From: DRTC01 sp964521025
GTDB taxonomy: Bacteria; Cloacimonadota; Cloacimonadia; Cloacimonadales; TCS61
Assembly: GCA_964521025.1 (NCBI GenBank)
Contig: CAZFPK010000034.1
Location: 1 to 35,283, forward strand
Reading direction: 5' to 3'
DNA length: 35,283 nt
The position numbers were made by a program, and so were the translations under genes. The notes under the pieces are model-generated. The model was not told the origin of the DNA. It searched no databases and worked only from the letters and a program-made list of their open reading frames with translations. Positions 22,316 through 31,271 of this stretch are shown piece after piece. Each line of letters starts with the position of its first letter. Positions within the stretch are counted from its first letter, which is position 1.

Positions 22316-25306
22316 TCAATTAAAAAATCCTTCATTCCAGACTTTCTCTAATTTTCCAATATTCAAATCTACGATTTTTTCGTTTTGATATTCAATCTTC
22401 ATTTTTTTATTAGAATTTACTTCTCCAATAAATCTGCATTCTTCATTAAATAAATTTTCGAATTTATCTTTATTTTTCGCTCGAATACTCACCGCAAACC
22501 GTGAATGAGTTTCAGAGAAAAGTATCGCATTCAAACTTAAATCTGTAAAACCGGATAAATTCAGTTCTACGCCAAAATCAGTTCCAATCGCACTTTCACA
22601 AACTGCAACTGCCAATCCTCCATCCGAAAGGTCATGACAGGATTCGATAAGATTCTGCTCATTTGCCAGCATAACTTTTTTATACAGTCTTTTCGCTTCT
22701 TTTAATCTGACTTTTGGAACATTCGCACCAAGTTCATTAAATAGTTTGTAAAATTCAGATGCACCGAGTTCATTGTAAGTTTTTCCTAAAATACAGATAA
22801 AATCTCCTGCTGCTTTGAAGTTGCTGGTAATTGTTTTCCGCACATCATCGATTTTCGCAACCATCGAATAAAGGATTGTCGGCGGAACAGAAATCTTTAC
22901 TTTTCCTGCTTTGAAATCATTTTTCATGCTGTCTTTACCGGAGGTCATCGGGATGTTGAAAAAGGTGCTCATTTCGAAAAGCGCTTTGTTCATCTGCACG
23001 AGTTTTGCCAGTTTCTGTTTTCCATCGGGATTATTTTTCTCATCAAAAGCAGAATCCGGAACACAGAAATTGTCATTCACTGTCCAGAAACGATTCGAGT
23101 TGTCTTCGATATCCGGCAGTTTCCCACCAACTGAAATGATTTGTCGAACTGCTTCATCAAACGCTCCGGCACTCATCTCAAAAGCATCGATGTCACCGTA
23201 TTTGGGACAAATTCCATTGGAAATCGCAATTCCTTCAAAACTGTCAAAGTTTAAACGCATCACAGCAGCATCCTGCGGAGTTTTCCCATTTTTTCCCATC
23301 AAAGGTTTGATAATGGTTTTTCCTTTCACTTCATGGTCGTATTGTCGGATGACATTTTCGCGCGAACAGATGTTCAAACTTCCCATCAGTTTTATTAAAA
23401 TCTCGTTGTAATCAAGGTTTTCGGGAATTTCAGGTTCGGAAAGTTGCGGTTTTTTCCATTCTGCCTGCAGATATTTTCTGGGAACTCCATTATGCAGGAA
23501 ATCCATCTCCAGAAAAGCAATATTTTCTTTATTGTGTCGCACATCGATAAAACCAGTGGAAGTGAATTTACCGATTTCAGTAAGTTCAACTTCCCGCTCT
23601 TTTGCCAGTTCGAAAAGTTCCTGCTTTTTTTCTGCTTTCACGACGAAAGTCATTCTTTCCTGCGATTCGGAAACGAAAATTTCCCAAGGTTTCAAGTTGG
23701 AATATTTGAGAGGAACTTTCTCGAGATGAATTACCGCTCCACCGCTGATTTCTGCAAGTTCTCCAACTGAAGATGATAAGCCTCCGGCTCCGTTGTCAGT
23801 CGAGCATTTTATCAATCCTTTCTCGACAGCCGGCTGCATAAAATCGGAAACGAGTTTTTGCGTAATTGGACTGCCGATCTGCACGGCGGATTGCGGAGAA
23901 TTTTCATCGATCTCTGCGGATGAGAAAGTCGCACCGTGAATGCCATCTTTTCCGACTCTGCCGCCAGCCAAAATGATCAAATCTCCATCTGCAATCGGTT
24001 TTTCCCATGAGTTTACTCCATCAAACTGGAAAGGCATAATTCCGCCGGTTCCGCAATAAACCAGCGGTTTGCCGGAATACCTGTCATCAAAAATAATTGA
24101 ACCATTCACAGTCGGAATTCCTGATTTGTTGCCGCCGTCTTCTATTCCGTGTCGAACTCCTTCGAAAATCCTTTTCGGATGAAGTTGTCCGGGAAGGAGT
24201 TTTTTATCAAAATTCGGAGGTCCGAAGCAAAGGACATTTGTGTTGAAAAGCAGTTTTCCACCGCCAATTCCGGTTCCAAGCGGGTCACGGTTGTTTCCTA
24301 AAATTCCGGTAATTGCTCCGCCGTAAGGATCGATGGCAGAAGGAGAATTGTGCGTTTCCACCTTCCAGACGAAAACCGATTCATCATTGATTTTGACAAC
24401 TCCGGCATTGTCCGTAAAAATCTTCAGAAGCCAGTTATTACCTGCTTTTCCCAACCTTTCGCGAATGATTTCTGTCGATTCCCGGATATAAGTTTTGAAG
24501 AGAGAATCGATAGTTTCTTCTTTACCTGTTTCCAAATCTTTATAATGTATAGAAGCCGAAAATTCTTTATGTTTGCAATGTTCACTCCATGTTTGTGCCA
24601 GCATTTCCAGTTCGCAGTCCGTAGGTTTTTCCGAAAGACCATTTTTCCTGCGATTTTCAATCACTTTCTCGTCAGTAAAATATTTTTGGATGGCTTTCAT
24701 TTCCTCCAAATTTAAAGATAGTAATCTCTCCTTTGAGATTTTGAGAAGTTCTTCATCGCTGACAATCAAATTGATGGTTTCTGTTTTGATGCTTTCTTTA
24801 ATCTTCACTTCCGGCAGGTAATCTATTTTGCCTGTGAATTTTCCATACTCGAAATGATGAATAAGTTTATTCCCTAAAAGCCTTTCGGAAATTTGTTTTA
24901 GCGCATTCTCCGGAAGTTCATTTTCAATCAGAAAAATATCTTCCGTGAAAATATGCTGGGTGTTCACATCCAAATCAAAACCTAAAATATCGTTCAAAGT
25001 TTTTTGAGCGGAAACGCCCTCATCATCAGTAACTCCAGCCAGTTTGCCTATCAGGATGAACGATTTGTAAAAATCATTCCGATAGAACGAATTGAGGTAA
25101 ACATCGTGAATGATTTCATCCTTCAAACCAAGATTTGCCAAACGGGAAAGTTCTTCTCCTTTCAAATCATAAGTAATGTTGAAAATTTTTCCGGTCTTGA
25201 TTTTTCCGGTTTGGATGTTCAAGAAACCGGCAGCATTTTTCTCTATTTTTTCACCGAGAACATCTTTTATGTTTTCTTTGAGAACCAGTTGTATCTGATT
25301 TTTCAT
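22316..25306 (-). CDS. purL: FGAM synthase large subunit with fused PurS-like domains (PurSL)
   Basis: ATP-dependent conversion of FGAR to FGAM, with PurQ as ammonia donor. Of 996 residues, about 1-165 form two PurS-like halves; the second contains GVTDDEGVSAQKTLNDILGF and HHFEYG. The catalytic part then carries SEKPTDCELEMLAQTWSEHC, the substrate loop ETHNSPSAIDPYGGA, GIGGGKLLFNTNVLCFGPPN, and the second AIRS-type half with TSGKDSMKND, SCHDLSDGGLAVAVCE and FSETHSRFAV. PurL (996) plus PurQ (283) add up to roughly the size of the single-chain enzyme, so no separate purS is needed. The start has only a weak AAAAAGT site. purM lies upstream and purQ downstream, on the same strand. Confidence 0.95.
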   Translation of the reverse strand: MKNQIQLVLKENIKDVLGEKIEKNAAGFLNIQTGKIKTGKIFNITYDLKGEELSRLANLGLKDEIIHDVYLNSFYRNDFYKSFILIGKLAGVTDDEGVSAQKTLNDILGFDLDVNTQHIFTEDIFLIENELPENALKQISERLLGNKLIHHFEYGKFTGKIDYLPEVKIKESIKTETINLIVSDEELLKISKERLLSLNLEEMKAIQKYFTDEKVIENRRKNGLSEKPTDCELEMLAQTWSEHCKHKEFSASIHYKDLETGKEETIDSLFKTYIRESTEIIRERLGKAGNNWLLKIFTDNAGVVKINDESVFVWKVETHNSPSAIDPYGGAITGILGNNRDPLGTGIGGGKLLFNTNVLCFGPPNFDKKLLPGQLHPKRIFEGVRHGIEDGGNKSGIPTVNGSIIFDDRYSGKPLVYCGTGGIMPFQFDGVNSWEKPIADGDLIILAGGRVGKDGIHGATFSSAEIDENSPQSAVQIGSPITQKLVSDFMQPAVEKGLIKCSTDNGAGGLSSSVGELAEISGGAVIHLEKVPLKYSNLKPWEIFVSESQERMTFVVKAEKKQELFELAKEREVELTEIGKFTSTGFIDVRHNKENIAFLEMDFLHNGVPRKYLQAEWKKPQLSEPEIPENLDYNEILIKLMGSLNICSRENVIRQYDHEVKGKTIIKPLMGKNGKTPQDAAVMRLNFDSFEGIAISNGICPKYGDIDAFEMSAGAFDEAVRQIISVGGKLPDIEDNSNRFWTVNDNFCVPDSAFDEKNNPDGKQKLAKLVQMNKALFEMSTFFNIPMTSGKDSMKNDFKAGKVKISVPPTILYSMVAKIDDVRKTITSNFKAAGDFICILGKTYNELGASEFYKLFNELGANVPKVRLKEAKRLYKKVMLANEQNLIESCHDLSDGGLAVAVCESAIGTDFGVELNLSGFTDLSLNAILFSETHSRFAVSIRAKNKDKFENLFNEECRFIGEVNSNKKMKIEYQNEKIVDLNIGKLEKVWNEGFFN

Positions 25307-25312
25307 TTTTTA

Positions 25313-25412
25313 CTTTTTGAAACCACTAATTATCACGAATTATTCTGCAACGAACAAAACTAACAAAACGAACATTTCTTAACCACAGAGTGCACGGAGA
25401 ACACAGAGTAAA
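25313..25412. repeat. Compound of CACGAATT, AACGAACAAAAC and CACAGAG words
   Basis: TTTGAAACCACTAATTATCA plus CGAATTATT, then GCAACGAACAAAACTAACAA (about 25350-25369), then CCACAGAGTGCACGGAGAAC (about 25383-25402). Three word families lie end to end upstream of purL. Confidence 0.75.
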
Positions 25413-25466
25413 TTTAAAAGATTTATTGTTTCCTTGAAAATCCATTCAATCCGCACCATCCGTGTT

Positions 25467-26531
25467 CTATTTATATTTCAGAGTTGTAGGAGCAATCCCT
25501 TTCGTCTGAATTTCAATAATTCCTGAATCTTTAATTTCTCCAGCAACTTGCGCTTTAATATTTTGAATTTCCAATACATTTTCCATATTATTTGGCGACA
25601 CAACCAACATCATTCCATTCCCCATATTCCATGTTTTGTATGCTTCTGCTTCGGTTACTTTCCCTATTTTCTGAATTTCTTTTACCATTTCCGAAGGAGG
25701 AAACAGATCATAAAACTTCGCTCCGAGTTTTTTATTTTTCAAAATTCGTTGAAAATTACCGGCAATACCTCCGCCGGTGATGTGTGCAATACCTTTGATA
25801 TCGATCTTTCTTGGTTTTCCGAATCTTCCCAATATCTTCAAAAGTTCTGCTGAATAAATCTGTGAAGGTTCCAACAAAATTTCTCCCCAACTTCTTCCGA
25901 ATAGAGATTCTTTTTCATAAATATATTTTCCATATTTTTCTTCCAGAATGTATCTAACTAACGAAAATCCGTTTGAACGAAATCCATTCTCTTTAAGAGC
26001 GATTATCTTATCCCCAACCTCAATTTCCGAACCATCGATAACTTTATCTTTTTCCAGAACTCCAATCGCTGTTGCATTCCAGATATTTCCGTTCACACTT
26101 TTACCGAGTTCCGCAATCTCACCGCCGGGAATGATGACTTTCTGCTCAATACAAGCTCGAGAAAGTCCTTTCATCAATTCTTCAACAATTTTTTCATCGA
26201 CTTTATTCGTATCGATTATGTTGGAAATGGAGATGGTTTCAGCACCCAGACAAACCGCATCATCAGCGACCATTGCCAGCAGATCATAACCCAGAGTATC
26301 GTATTTTCCGATTCTGTTAGCAATTTCAATCTTCGTTCCCACTCCGTCATCACACTGCACGATGTAGAAATCTCTCATATCAATAAGTCCGGCAAAAGAG
26401 CCTTCGTCGGTAGCAGGTCCTCCGATCATTCCTTTGCGGGATGCGAAAGTTGTTTTGGCATATTTGTAAGCGATTCTGGAAGCGTTGTCTCCTGCTTCGA
26501 TATCGACTCCGGCTTTTTTGTAGTTGTTCAT
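25467..26531 (-). CDS. purM: Phosphoribosylformylglycinamidine cyclo-ligase (AIR synthetase)
   Basis: Fifth purine step, FGAM plus ATP to AIR. 354 residues begin NNYKKAGVDIEAGDNASRIA. Family features are QCDDGVGTKIEIA, YDLLAMVADDAVCLGAETIS, IPGGEIAELG, ENGFRSNGFSLVRYIL, LLEPSQIYSAELL, AHITGGGIAGNFQRIL and the C-terminal half WNMGNGMMLVV. GAGGAG six bases before the ATG supports the start. It is followed by purL on the same strand, matching the order of enzyme use in reverse. No unusual residues noticed. Confidence 0.95.
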   Translation of the reverse strand: MNNYKKAGVDIEAGDNASRIAYKYAKTTFASRKGMIGGPATDEGSFAGLIDMRDFYIVQCDDGVGTKIEIANRIGKYDTLGYDLLAMVADDAVCLGAETISISNIIDTNKVDEKIVEELMKGLSRACIEQKVIIPGGEIAELGKSVNGNIWNATAIGVLEKDKVIDGSEIEVGDKIIALKENGFRSNGFSLVRYILEEKYGKYIYEKESLFGRSWGEILLEPSQIYSAELLKILGRFGKPRKIDIKGIAHITGGGIAGNFQRILKNKKLGAKFYDLFPPSEMVKEIQKIGKVTEAEAYKTWNMGNGMMLVVSPNNMENVLEIQNIKAQVAGEIKDSGIIEIQTKGIAPTTLKYK

Positions 26532-26561
26532 TCAGACTCCTCTTTTAGCAACTAAAAATTT

Positions 26562-26654
26562 ACACACCCCGCGACTGAAGTCGCACCCCTCTCAAGAGGG
26601 GAATCCTCAAAAATCTCCTCTTGAGAGGAGTCCGGCTTTAGCCGGGAGGTGTGT
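26562..26654. repeat. Family B composite repeat, complete copy
   Basis: Same module order as 22198-22291 with few differences (CCGGCTTTAGCCGG is perfect here). It lies between purM and guaB. Confidence 0.9.
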
Positions 26655-26665
26655 AGAAATTCTTC

Positions 26666-26735
26666 TCAACTCCACGCTACGCTTCGTAGTCGAGTCCAAT
26701 TAGTGAAAATTCGTGTTAATCAGTGGTTTCCTCAT
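26666..26735. repeat. CTCAACTCCACGCT repeat and CACGAATT words at the guaB 3' end
   Basis: CTCAACTCCACGCTACGCTT and TAGTCGAGTCCAAT recur at about 31367-31402. They are followed by AAAATTCGTGTTAATCAGTG and GTTTC, in right orientation; the guaB stop codon lies inside this copy. Confidence 0.7.
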
Positions 26736-28212
26736 TCTGCTTCTCATTCGTTTCCGTTCCCTGAAAAATATCGTGTACTTTTCCTTCCCTGATGGAAAGA
26801 GTAGAAACGAGTTCCAGTTCTGCTTTTTCGTGAAAATCCCTGATATTCTGCACGCCGCAGGTTGACATAGATGATTTGATTTTTGCCAGAGTTTCTTCCA
26901 GATTATCCCGCAATCTTCCGGCATATTCGACCAGACCTTCCACTCCTTCCACGAATTTTGCCTGATTGTAACGCTTCAATTTCCAATCGCGAGCACGCGC
27001 CGAACCTTCACCCCAATACGGTTTCATAACTCGATTATTAACGACGATTTTCTCGGTTGGAGATTCCTCCATACGAGCAAAGTATCTTCCCATCATCACA
27101 TAATCTGCTCCTAAAGCCAGAGCAATTGTGATATCTTTGGTACTGGTTACTCCACCGTCTGCGATGATCGGGATGTATTTTCCGGTTTCCTTGAAATATT
27201 TGTCTCTCTCTTCTGCAACATCGATGATAGTAGTTGCTAATCCTCTTCCGGTTCCTTTCTGTTCCTGCGTAATGCAGATTGAACCGCCGCCCATTCCCAC
27301 CTTGACCGTTCCTGCTCCGGCTTCCACCAAAAATCTGAATCCTTTTTTCGTGATGATGTTCCCGCCGATAACTGGTATTTTTGGAAAAATCTTACGAATC
27401 CATTCTATCGTTTCTTTTTGGAAGATCGTGTGTCCGTCAGAAGAATCTATAGCGATCACATCTGCTTCTGCTTTTACCAGTTCCGGAACACGCTGCTGAT
27501 AATCGTGAGTATTTACCGAAGCAACTGCCAGCAGTCTCTTTTTCTCATCGTGAATTTCCAGCGGGTTGTTCATCTGATCATGAATATCTTTGCGGAACAC
27601 GATTGAAAGCAATTTACCTTTCTCATCCAAAATTGGCAGCACAGATTTATGGCTTTCCAGTAAAATATTGTTCGCTTCTTTCAGGTTTGAGATATTGATG
27701 CCAACCTCGATATGCTCTTTTGGAATCATCCTATGATTAATCAGGAAATCGGAATGCAAAGAAATCTCGTAATCCCATTTGGAGATCAAACCCAGAAAAA
27801 TGTTGTTTTCGTCCACTACTGGAAATGTCGAATATCCTGTATGCTTGCGGATTTTGTACATTTCTGAAATTTTCATGTCAGGAAGCATCGTCTGCGGTTT
27901 TACGAATCCTGCTTTATGATTTTTGATTTTCCGTATCATCTTCATTTGTGAATCGATAGATTGTGAACAGAAAATAAAAGCAGCGCCACCAAGTTTTGCC
28001 AGTTCGATTCCCATTTCTGCACCGGAGACAGATTGCATAGCAGCCGAAACCAGCGGAATGTTCAAATAAAATTTCTTCTCATTTCCTTCCGAAAACACGA
28101 GCGGAGTTTTCAAAGTGATATTCTCTGTTGTATTATCTTGGGAAGTTGCTCCGGGCAGCAACCGGAACTCCATCAAAGTTCGGGAAGGTTCGTAATTTAT
28201 CTTCTTCGCCAT
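26716..28212 (-). CDS. guaB: IMP dehydrogenase
   Basis: NAD-dependent oxidation of IMP to XMP, the committed step to GMP. 498 residues from the ATG at 28212 (AAAAGGAG seven bases upstream). The TIM barrel is interrupted by a CBS-domain pair at about 105-220 (HTGYSTFPVVDENNIFLGLI, KSVLPILDEKGKLLSIVFRK). Active-site elements: IAIDSSDGH, IGGNIIT, the loop VGMGGGSICITQEQKGTGRG with catalytic Cys313, IIADGGV, and the flap-region YWGEGSARARD. The Gln-Lys-containing loop departs from the common SICTTR form but occurs in a recognised bacterial subgroup. The last residues (EETTD) come from the CACGAATT repeat. Confidence 0.95.
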   Translation of the reverse strand: MAKKINYEPSRTLMEFRLLPGATSQDNTTENITLKTPLVFSEGNEKKFYLNIPLVSAAMQSVSGAEMGIELAKLGGAAFIFCSQSIDSQMKMIRKIKNHKAGFVKPQTMLPDMKISEMYKIRKHTGYSTFPVVDENNIFLGLISKWDYEISLHSDFLINHRMIPKEHIEVGINISNLKEANNILLESHKSVLPILDEKGKLLSIVFRKDIHDQMNNPLEIHDEKKRLLAVASVNTHDYQQRVPELVKAEADVIAIDSSDGHTIFQKETIEWIRKIFPKIPVIGGNIITKKGFRFLVEAGAGTVKVGMGGGSICITQEQKGTGRGLATTIIDVAEERDKYFKETGKYIPIIADGGVTSTKDITIALALGADYVMMGRYFARMEESPTEKIVVNNRVMKPYWGEGSARARDWKLKRYNQAKFVEGVEGLVEYAGRLRDNLEETLAKIKSSMSTCGVQNIRDFHEKAELELVSTLSIREGKVHDIFQGTETNEKQNEETTD

Positions 28213-28222
28213 TTGTACTCCT

Positions 28223-28257
28223 TTTGAAACCACGAATTGACACGAATTAGCACGAAT
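28223..28257. repeat. Left 35-bp inverted end of GxxExxY element 2
   Basis: Starts TTTGAAACCACGAATTGACA and continues to 28257. Its inverted partner at 28752-28786 matches 34 of 35 bases. It starts next to the guaB ribosome binding site. Confidence 0.88.
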
Positions 28258-28364
28258 TAATTATGCAAATATAAAAAAATTTATAAAATTTAAATTGAAC
28301 TCTATACTTCTTATAAAAAACATAGTATTTTCGTGAAAATTTGTGGAAATTTGCGCTTGCTTTT

Positions 28365-28730
28365 TCATAATACAACTCGTTCATATTCCAAACTTCTATT
28401 TTTGAAATTGATGATTATTGCTAATTTCAAACCGGTTGTTTTCAGATAATTTATTGCTTGTGCAATGTGAACATCAGTAATCTTATCTACTACTTTCAAT
28501 TCCAGAATTATTTTGTCATACACTAAAATATCAGCGATATAATTACCAACATTTTCATTGTGAAATTTTACTTTAATGGGAACCTGTTGTTCTGCTGATA
28601 TTACATTTTCTCGTAACAAAACCATCATTGAATTTTCATATACTTTCTCCAGAAATCCTTTTCCTAACTCCCGATGAACTTCCATCGCAATCCCAACAAT
28701 TTTATATGACAAATCTTTATACAAAATCAT
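28365..28730 (-). CDS. GxxExxY family protein, PD-(D/E)XK nuclease-like (copy 2)
   Basis: 121 residues, full length for the family: LYKDLSYKIVGIAMEVHREL, then GKGFLEKVY (name motif), GNYIADILVYDKIILELKVV (Asp...Glu-Leu-Lys), HIAQAINYLKTTGLKLAIII. It shares the family plan with copy 1 but is clearly diverged, so the two are not a recent duplication. A Gly-Lys replaces the usual Gly-Pro before GFLE. AAGGA lies just upstream of the ATG. The gene lies alone between pyrI and guaB, enclosed by 35-bp inverted repeats at 28223-28257 and 28752-28786, giving a 564-bp unit. Confidence 0.9.
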   Translation of the reverse strand: MILYKDLSYKIVGIAMEVHRELGKGFLEKVYENSMMVLLRENVISAEQQVPIKVKFHNENVGNYIADILVYDKIILELKVVDKITDVHIAQAINYLKTTGLKLAIIINFKNRSLEYERVVL

Positions 28731-28751
28731 AAAAATCCTTCACATTAAATG

Positions 28752-28786
28752 ATTCGTGATAATTCGTGTCAATTCGTGGTTTCAAA
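28752..28786. repeat. Right 35-bp inverted end of GxxExxY element 2
   Basis: ATTCGTGATAATTCGTGTCA continuing to GGTTTCAAA at 28786. The pyrI stop codon (TCA on the plus strand, 28782-28784) lies inside this end. Confidence 0.88.
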
Positions 28787-29231
28787 TCTTTATCTTCACA
28801 TCATCCACCAAGTATTTCTTCTCACAATAGCAGCAGCGGACTTTGAGTGGATTTTTACCAGTAACTTTGAATTTGGTTTTGATCTTTTCGGAATTCGTAA
28901 TGCATTTTGGATTCGGACATTTGATTAAACCCTGAATGGCTTTCGGGATTTCAGCTTTTGTTTTGCGCACTTTCTCGTAATCTTTGATGATTGTGAGAGT
29001 GGCATCGGCAGCAATGAGTGCAATGCTGTTTATTTCTTCCTGTGAAAGTTCCCTGTTCTCGATCTTGAGAATATCTTTTCTCCCGACTTTCCTGCTTTGC
29101 AGATTAACACCGATAAGAACTTCGTTTTTCCCGGAAATATTTATAATATCAGCTACCTGCATTCCCTTTCCGGCTGGAATGTGGTCGATAACAGTTCCGT
29201 TTTTGATGGCGTCAACTTTCATCTGTTTCAT
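28782..29231 (-). CDS. pyrI: Aspartate carbamoyltransferase regulatory chain
   Basis: Regulatory subunit that binds nucleotide effectors and clamps to PyrB through a zinc domain. 149 residues: the allosteric domain starts MKVDAIKNGTVIDHIPAGKG with NEVLIGVNLQSRKVGRKDIL, and the zinc domain has Cys105-x4-Cys110 (CPNPKC) and Cys133-x2-Cys136 (CCYC). It overlaps pyrB by four bases (ATGA at 29228-29231), so translation is coupled. Its presence implies a class B holoenzyme under CTP/ATP control. The stop codon falls in the inverted end of the following GxxExxY element. Confidence 0.95.
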   Translation of the reverse strand: MKQMKVDAIKNGTVIDHIPAGKGMQVADIINISGKNEVLIGVNLQSRKVGRKDILKIENRELSQEEINSIALIAADATLTIIKDYEKVRKTKAEIPKAIQGLIKCPNPKCITNSEKIKTKFKVTGKNPLKVRCCYCEKKYLVDDVKIKI

Positions 29232-30133
29232 TTAACACCTCCCAGAAGTATCGAAATAATCGCTTGCCGCATATAAACTCCGTTCTTCGCCTGCTGGAAG
29301 TAATATGCATACTCTGTATCATCTACATCTGTGGAAATCTCATCGACTCGCGGAAGAGGATGCATCACTTTGAAATTTTTCTTTACACTTTTCAGCATCG
29401 ATTTTTCCAAAATGTAAGAGCCTTTAACTTTCTCATAATCTTCCGGGTCGGCAAAGCGTTCTTTCTGGATGCGGGTTACATACAGGATATCCAATTCATC
29501 GATTTTTTCATCGATTTCGGAAAGTTCCTCAAATTCGATATCATCTGCTTTCAAATCGTCTTTGATATATTCCGGCATTTTCAGGAAGGACGGTGAAATG
29601 AACTTGAACCTCGGATTAAAATCGCTCATCGCCTGCACCAGCGAATGAACTGTTCTGCCGAATTTCAAATCTCCTGCTACTCCAATTGTCAGATTTTCCA
29701 GAGTTCCCTGCGTTTTGATGATGGAATACAAATCCAGAAGTGCCTGCGTCGGATGCTGATTCGCTCCATCTCCGGCATTGACGATGGGAACATCAACAAC
29801 TTCCGAAGCATATCGCGCTGCTCCTTCTATCGGACTTCTCATAATAATGATTTCCGCATATTGAGCAATGGTCTGTAAAGTATCTGCAAATGTTTCGCCT
29901 TTCTTCACGGAACTGCTGCCTGTTCCCCGCATTGTGATAGTTTGTCCGCCGATTTTTTTCATTGCTGTAGCAAACGAGAAATGCGTTCGGGTTGACGGCT
30001 CAAAGAAAAGTAATGCAGCCAGCTTCTTATCCATATCCGGATTCAATTCACCTTTTTCGATTTTCTCAGCAACATCCATAAAATACAAAATGTCTTTTTT
30101 ACTCAAATCCCGCATCGAGATTAGATTTTTCAT
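29228..30133 (-). CDS. pyrB: Aspartate carbamoyltransferase catalytic chain
   Basis: First committed pyrimidine step, carbamoyl phosphate plus aspartate. 301 residues with the carbamoyl-phosphate loop FEPSTRT (44-50), the 80s loop GTGSSSVKKGETFADT, MRSPIEGAARYASE, DGANQHPTQALLD, and the C-terminal HPLPRVDEISTDVD. GGAGAG precedes the ATG. The upstream beta-barrel gene ends 17 bp before the start, so read-through from it is likely. Confidence 0.96.
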   Translation of the reverse strand: MKNLISMRDLSKKDILYFMDVAEKIEKGELNPDMDKKLAALLFFEPSTRTHFSFATAMKKIGGQTITMRGTGSSSVKKGETFADTLQTIAQYAEIIIMRSPIEGAARYASEVVDVPIVNAGDGANQHPTQALLDLYSIIKTQGTLENLTIGVAGDLKFGRTVHSLVQAMSDFNPRFKFISPSFLKMPEYIKDDLKADDIEFEELSEIDEKIDELDILYVTRIQKERFADPEDYEKVKGSYILEKSMLKSVKKNFKVMHPLPRVDEISTDVDDTEYAYYFQQAKNGVYMRQAIISILLGGVK

Positions 30134-30150
30134 ATTCTCTCCATTTATTT

Positions 30151-31182
30151 TTAAAAAAGATTTATTCCAAATTTGAACAAATCAATATCAAAGATTATTC
30201 CCAAATAATCATTTTTCATCTTATCATTTATAAACTTTATATTTCCAATAAATGGTTTTGATAAAGTCAAATACGAACTGAAATATAAATTTTCTGAAAT
30301 ATATTGTTTATATCCGAATCCACCGCTAAATTCAATTAATTTTGTATTTTTATTTTCAGAATTAAAATCCCTGAATCCTAAACCAAAAAAGTAGTTGAAT
30401 CCTTCATTTTCTTGTGAAAGAAATTTCCGAAAATTTAATGACACTTTTAAATAACCATAATTCTGATAGTTTGAATAATCATTAAAATAAACCTGAATTT
30501 CAGTATCAAAACCTTTCAGCATTCTAGAATGGATATATCCGATTTTCAAATCTAGTGAATTAAAAACGCCGGCAATATATGCTTGCATAATATTCACTTC
30601 AAAGCCAGATAAATATTCAGATTTTGTATAATTTCCTGGTTCGCAAATAGAATCAAATTTCGCAAAATATATTGACATTACTGCAGACCTGAAACTCCGA
30701 ATTTTATTAATATTTACGTAAGTACTAAAACTTAAACCAAATGCTCCCCAAATTCTTTTTACAAAGGAAATTTCAAAAGGAAATCCCAAACAGTCTGACG
30801 AATAACCTTTAAATTGTTCAGGATTAGGTTCACCTGCTGATTTATAAACTGTCTTTGATAACCATCCTAATCCGGCTTTGATTGTAAGAAAACTACTTAT
30901 ATTATTTTTTGTAAATAAAGTCTTTCCATAAAGAAGTGATATGTCACCAATATAATCGCTTGGTCTTTCTGAAAAAAAAGCATATTGAAACTGTTTTGAG
31001 ACATGAAAAGTGAAAACATTCCTTTTATTTATAATTGACAAATCAATCAATCTTGTCGTTGCAAGATGCTGTTCAAGGCTGTTTGGTCCAAATCCAAGAG
31101 AAAAATTCAAAATGTTATTTTTATTTGCATTTAGATCATAAAATAAAGTTAATAAAAATAAAACAGATAGTAGATTTTTCAT
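30151..31182 (-). CDS. Probable outer-membrane beta-barrel protein of unknown function
   Basis: 343 residues, family not recognised. The N-terminus MKNLLSVLFLLTLFYDLNAN is a signal peptide. The rest alternates short amphipathic strands rich in aromatic residues and Gly (for example GLGWLSKTVY, FNYFFGLGFRDF, GGFGYKQYISENLYFSSYLT), and the chain ends in Phe (FGINLF), typical of transmembrane beta-barrels inserted by the BAM machinery. It lies 17 bp upstream of pyrB on the same strand, which makes an operon likely, but a functional link to pyrimidine synthesis is not evident. The start has an AGAAGAAG site. Confidence 0.7.
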   Translation of the reverse strand: MKNLLSVLFLLTLFYDLNANKNNILNFSLGFGPNSLEQHLATTRLIDLSIINKRNVFTFHVSKQFQYAFFSERPSDYIGDISLLYGKTLFTKNNISSFLTIKAGLGWLSKTVYKSAGEPNPEQFKGYSSDCLGFPFEISFVKRIWGAFGLSFSTYVNINKIRSFRSAVMSIYFAKFDSICEPGNYTKSEYLSGFEVNIMQAYIAGVFNSLDLKIGYIHSRMLKGFDTEIQVYFNDYSNYQNYGYLKVSLNFRKFLSQENEGFNYFFGLGFRDFNSENKNTKLIEFSGGFGYKQYISENLYFSSYLTLSKPFIGNIKFINDKMKNDYLGIIFDIDLFKFGINLF

Positions 31183-31271
31183 TTATCTTCTTCTTTTTAT
31201 CTTATCCACGAATTACATGAATTTCACTAATAAAAGCAACGAATCTGTCTTCATTTCACTACGTCCTGACA

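Noticed and set aside
28334..28356. Third end of the GxxExxY unit inside its non-coding part
   Set aside because: CACGAA-like words are present, but too degenerate and short to call a separate repeat copy.
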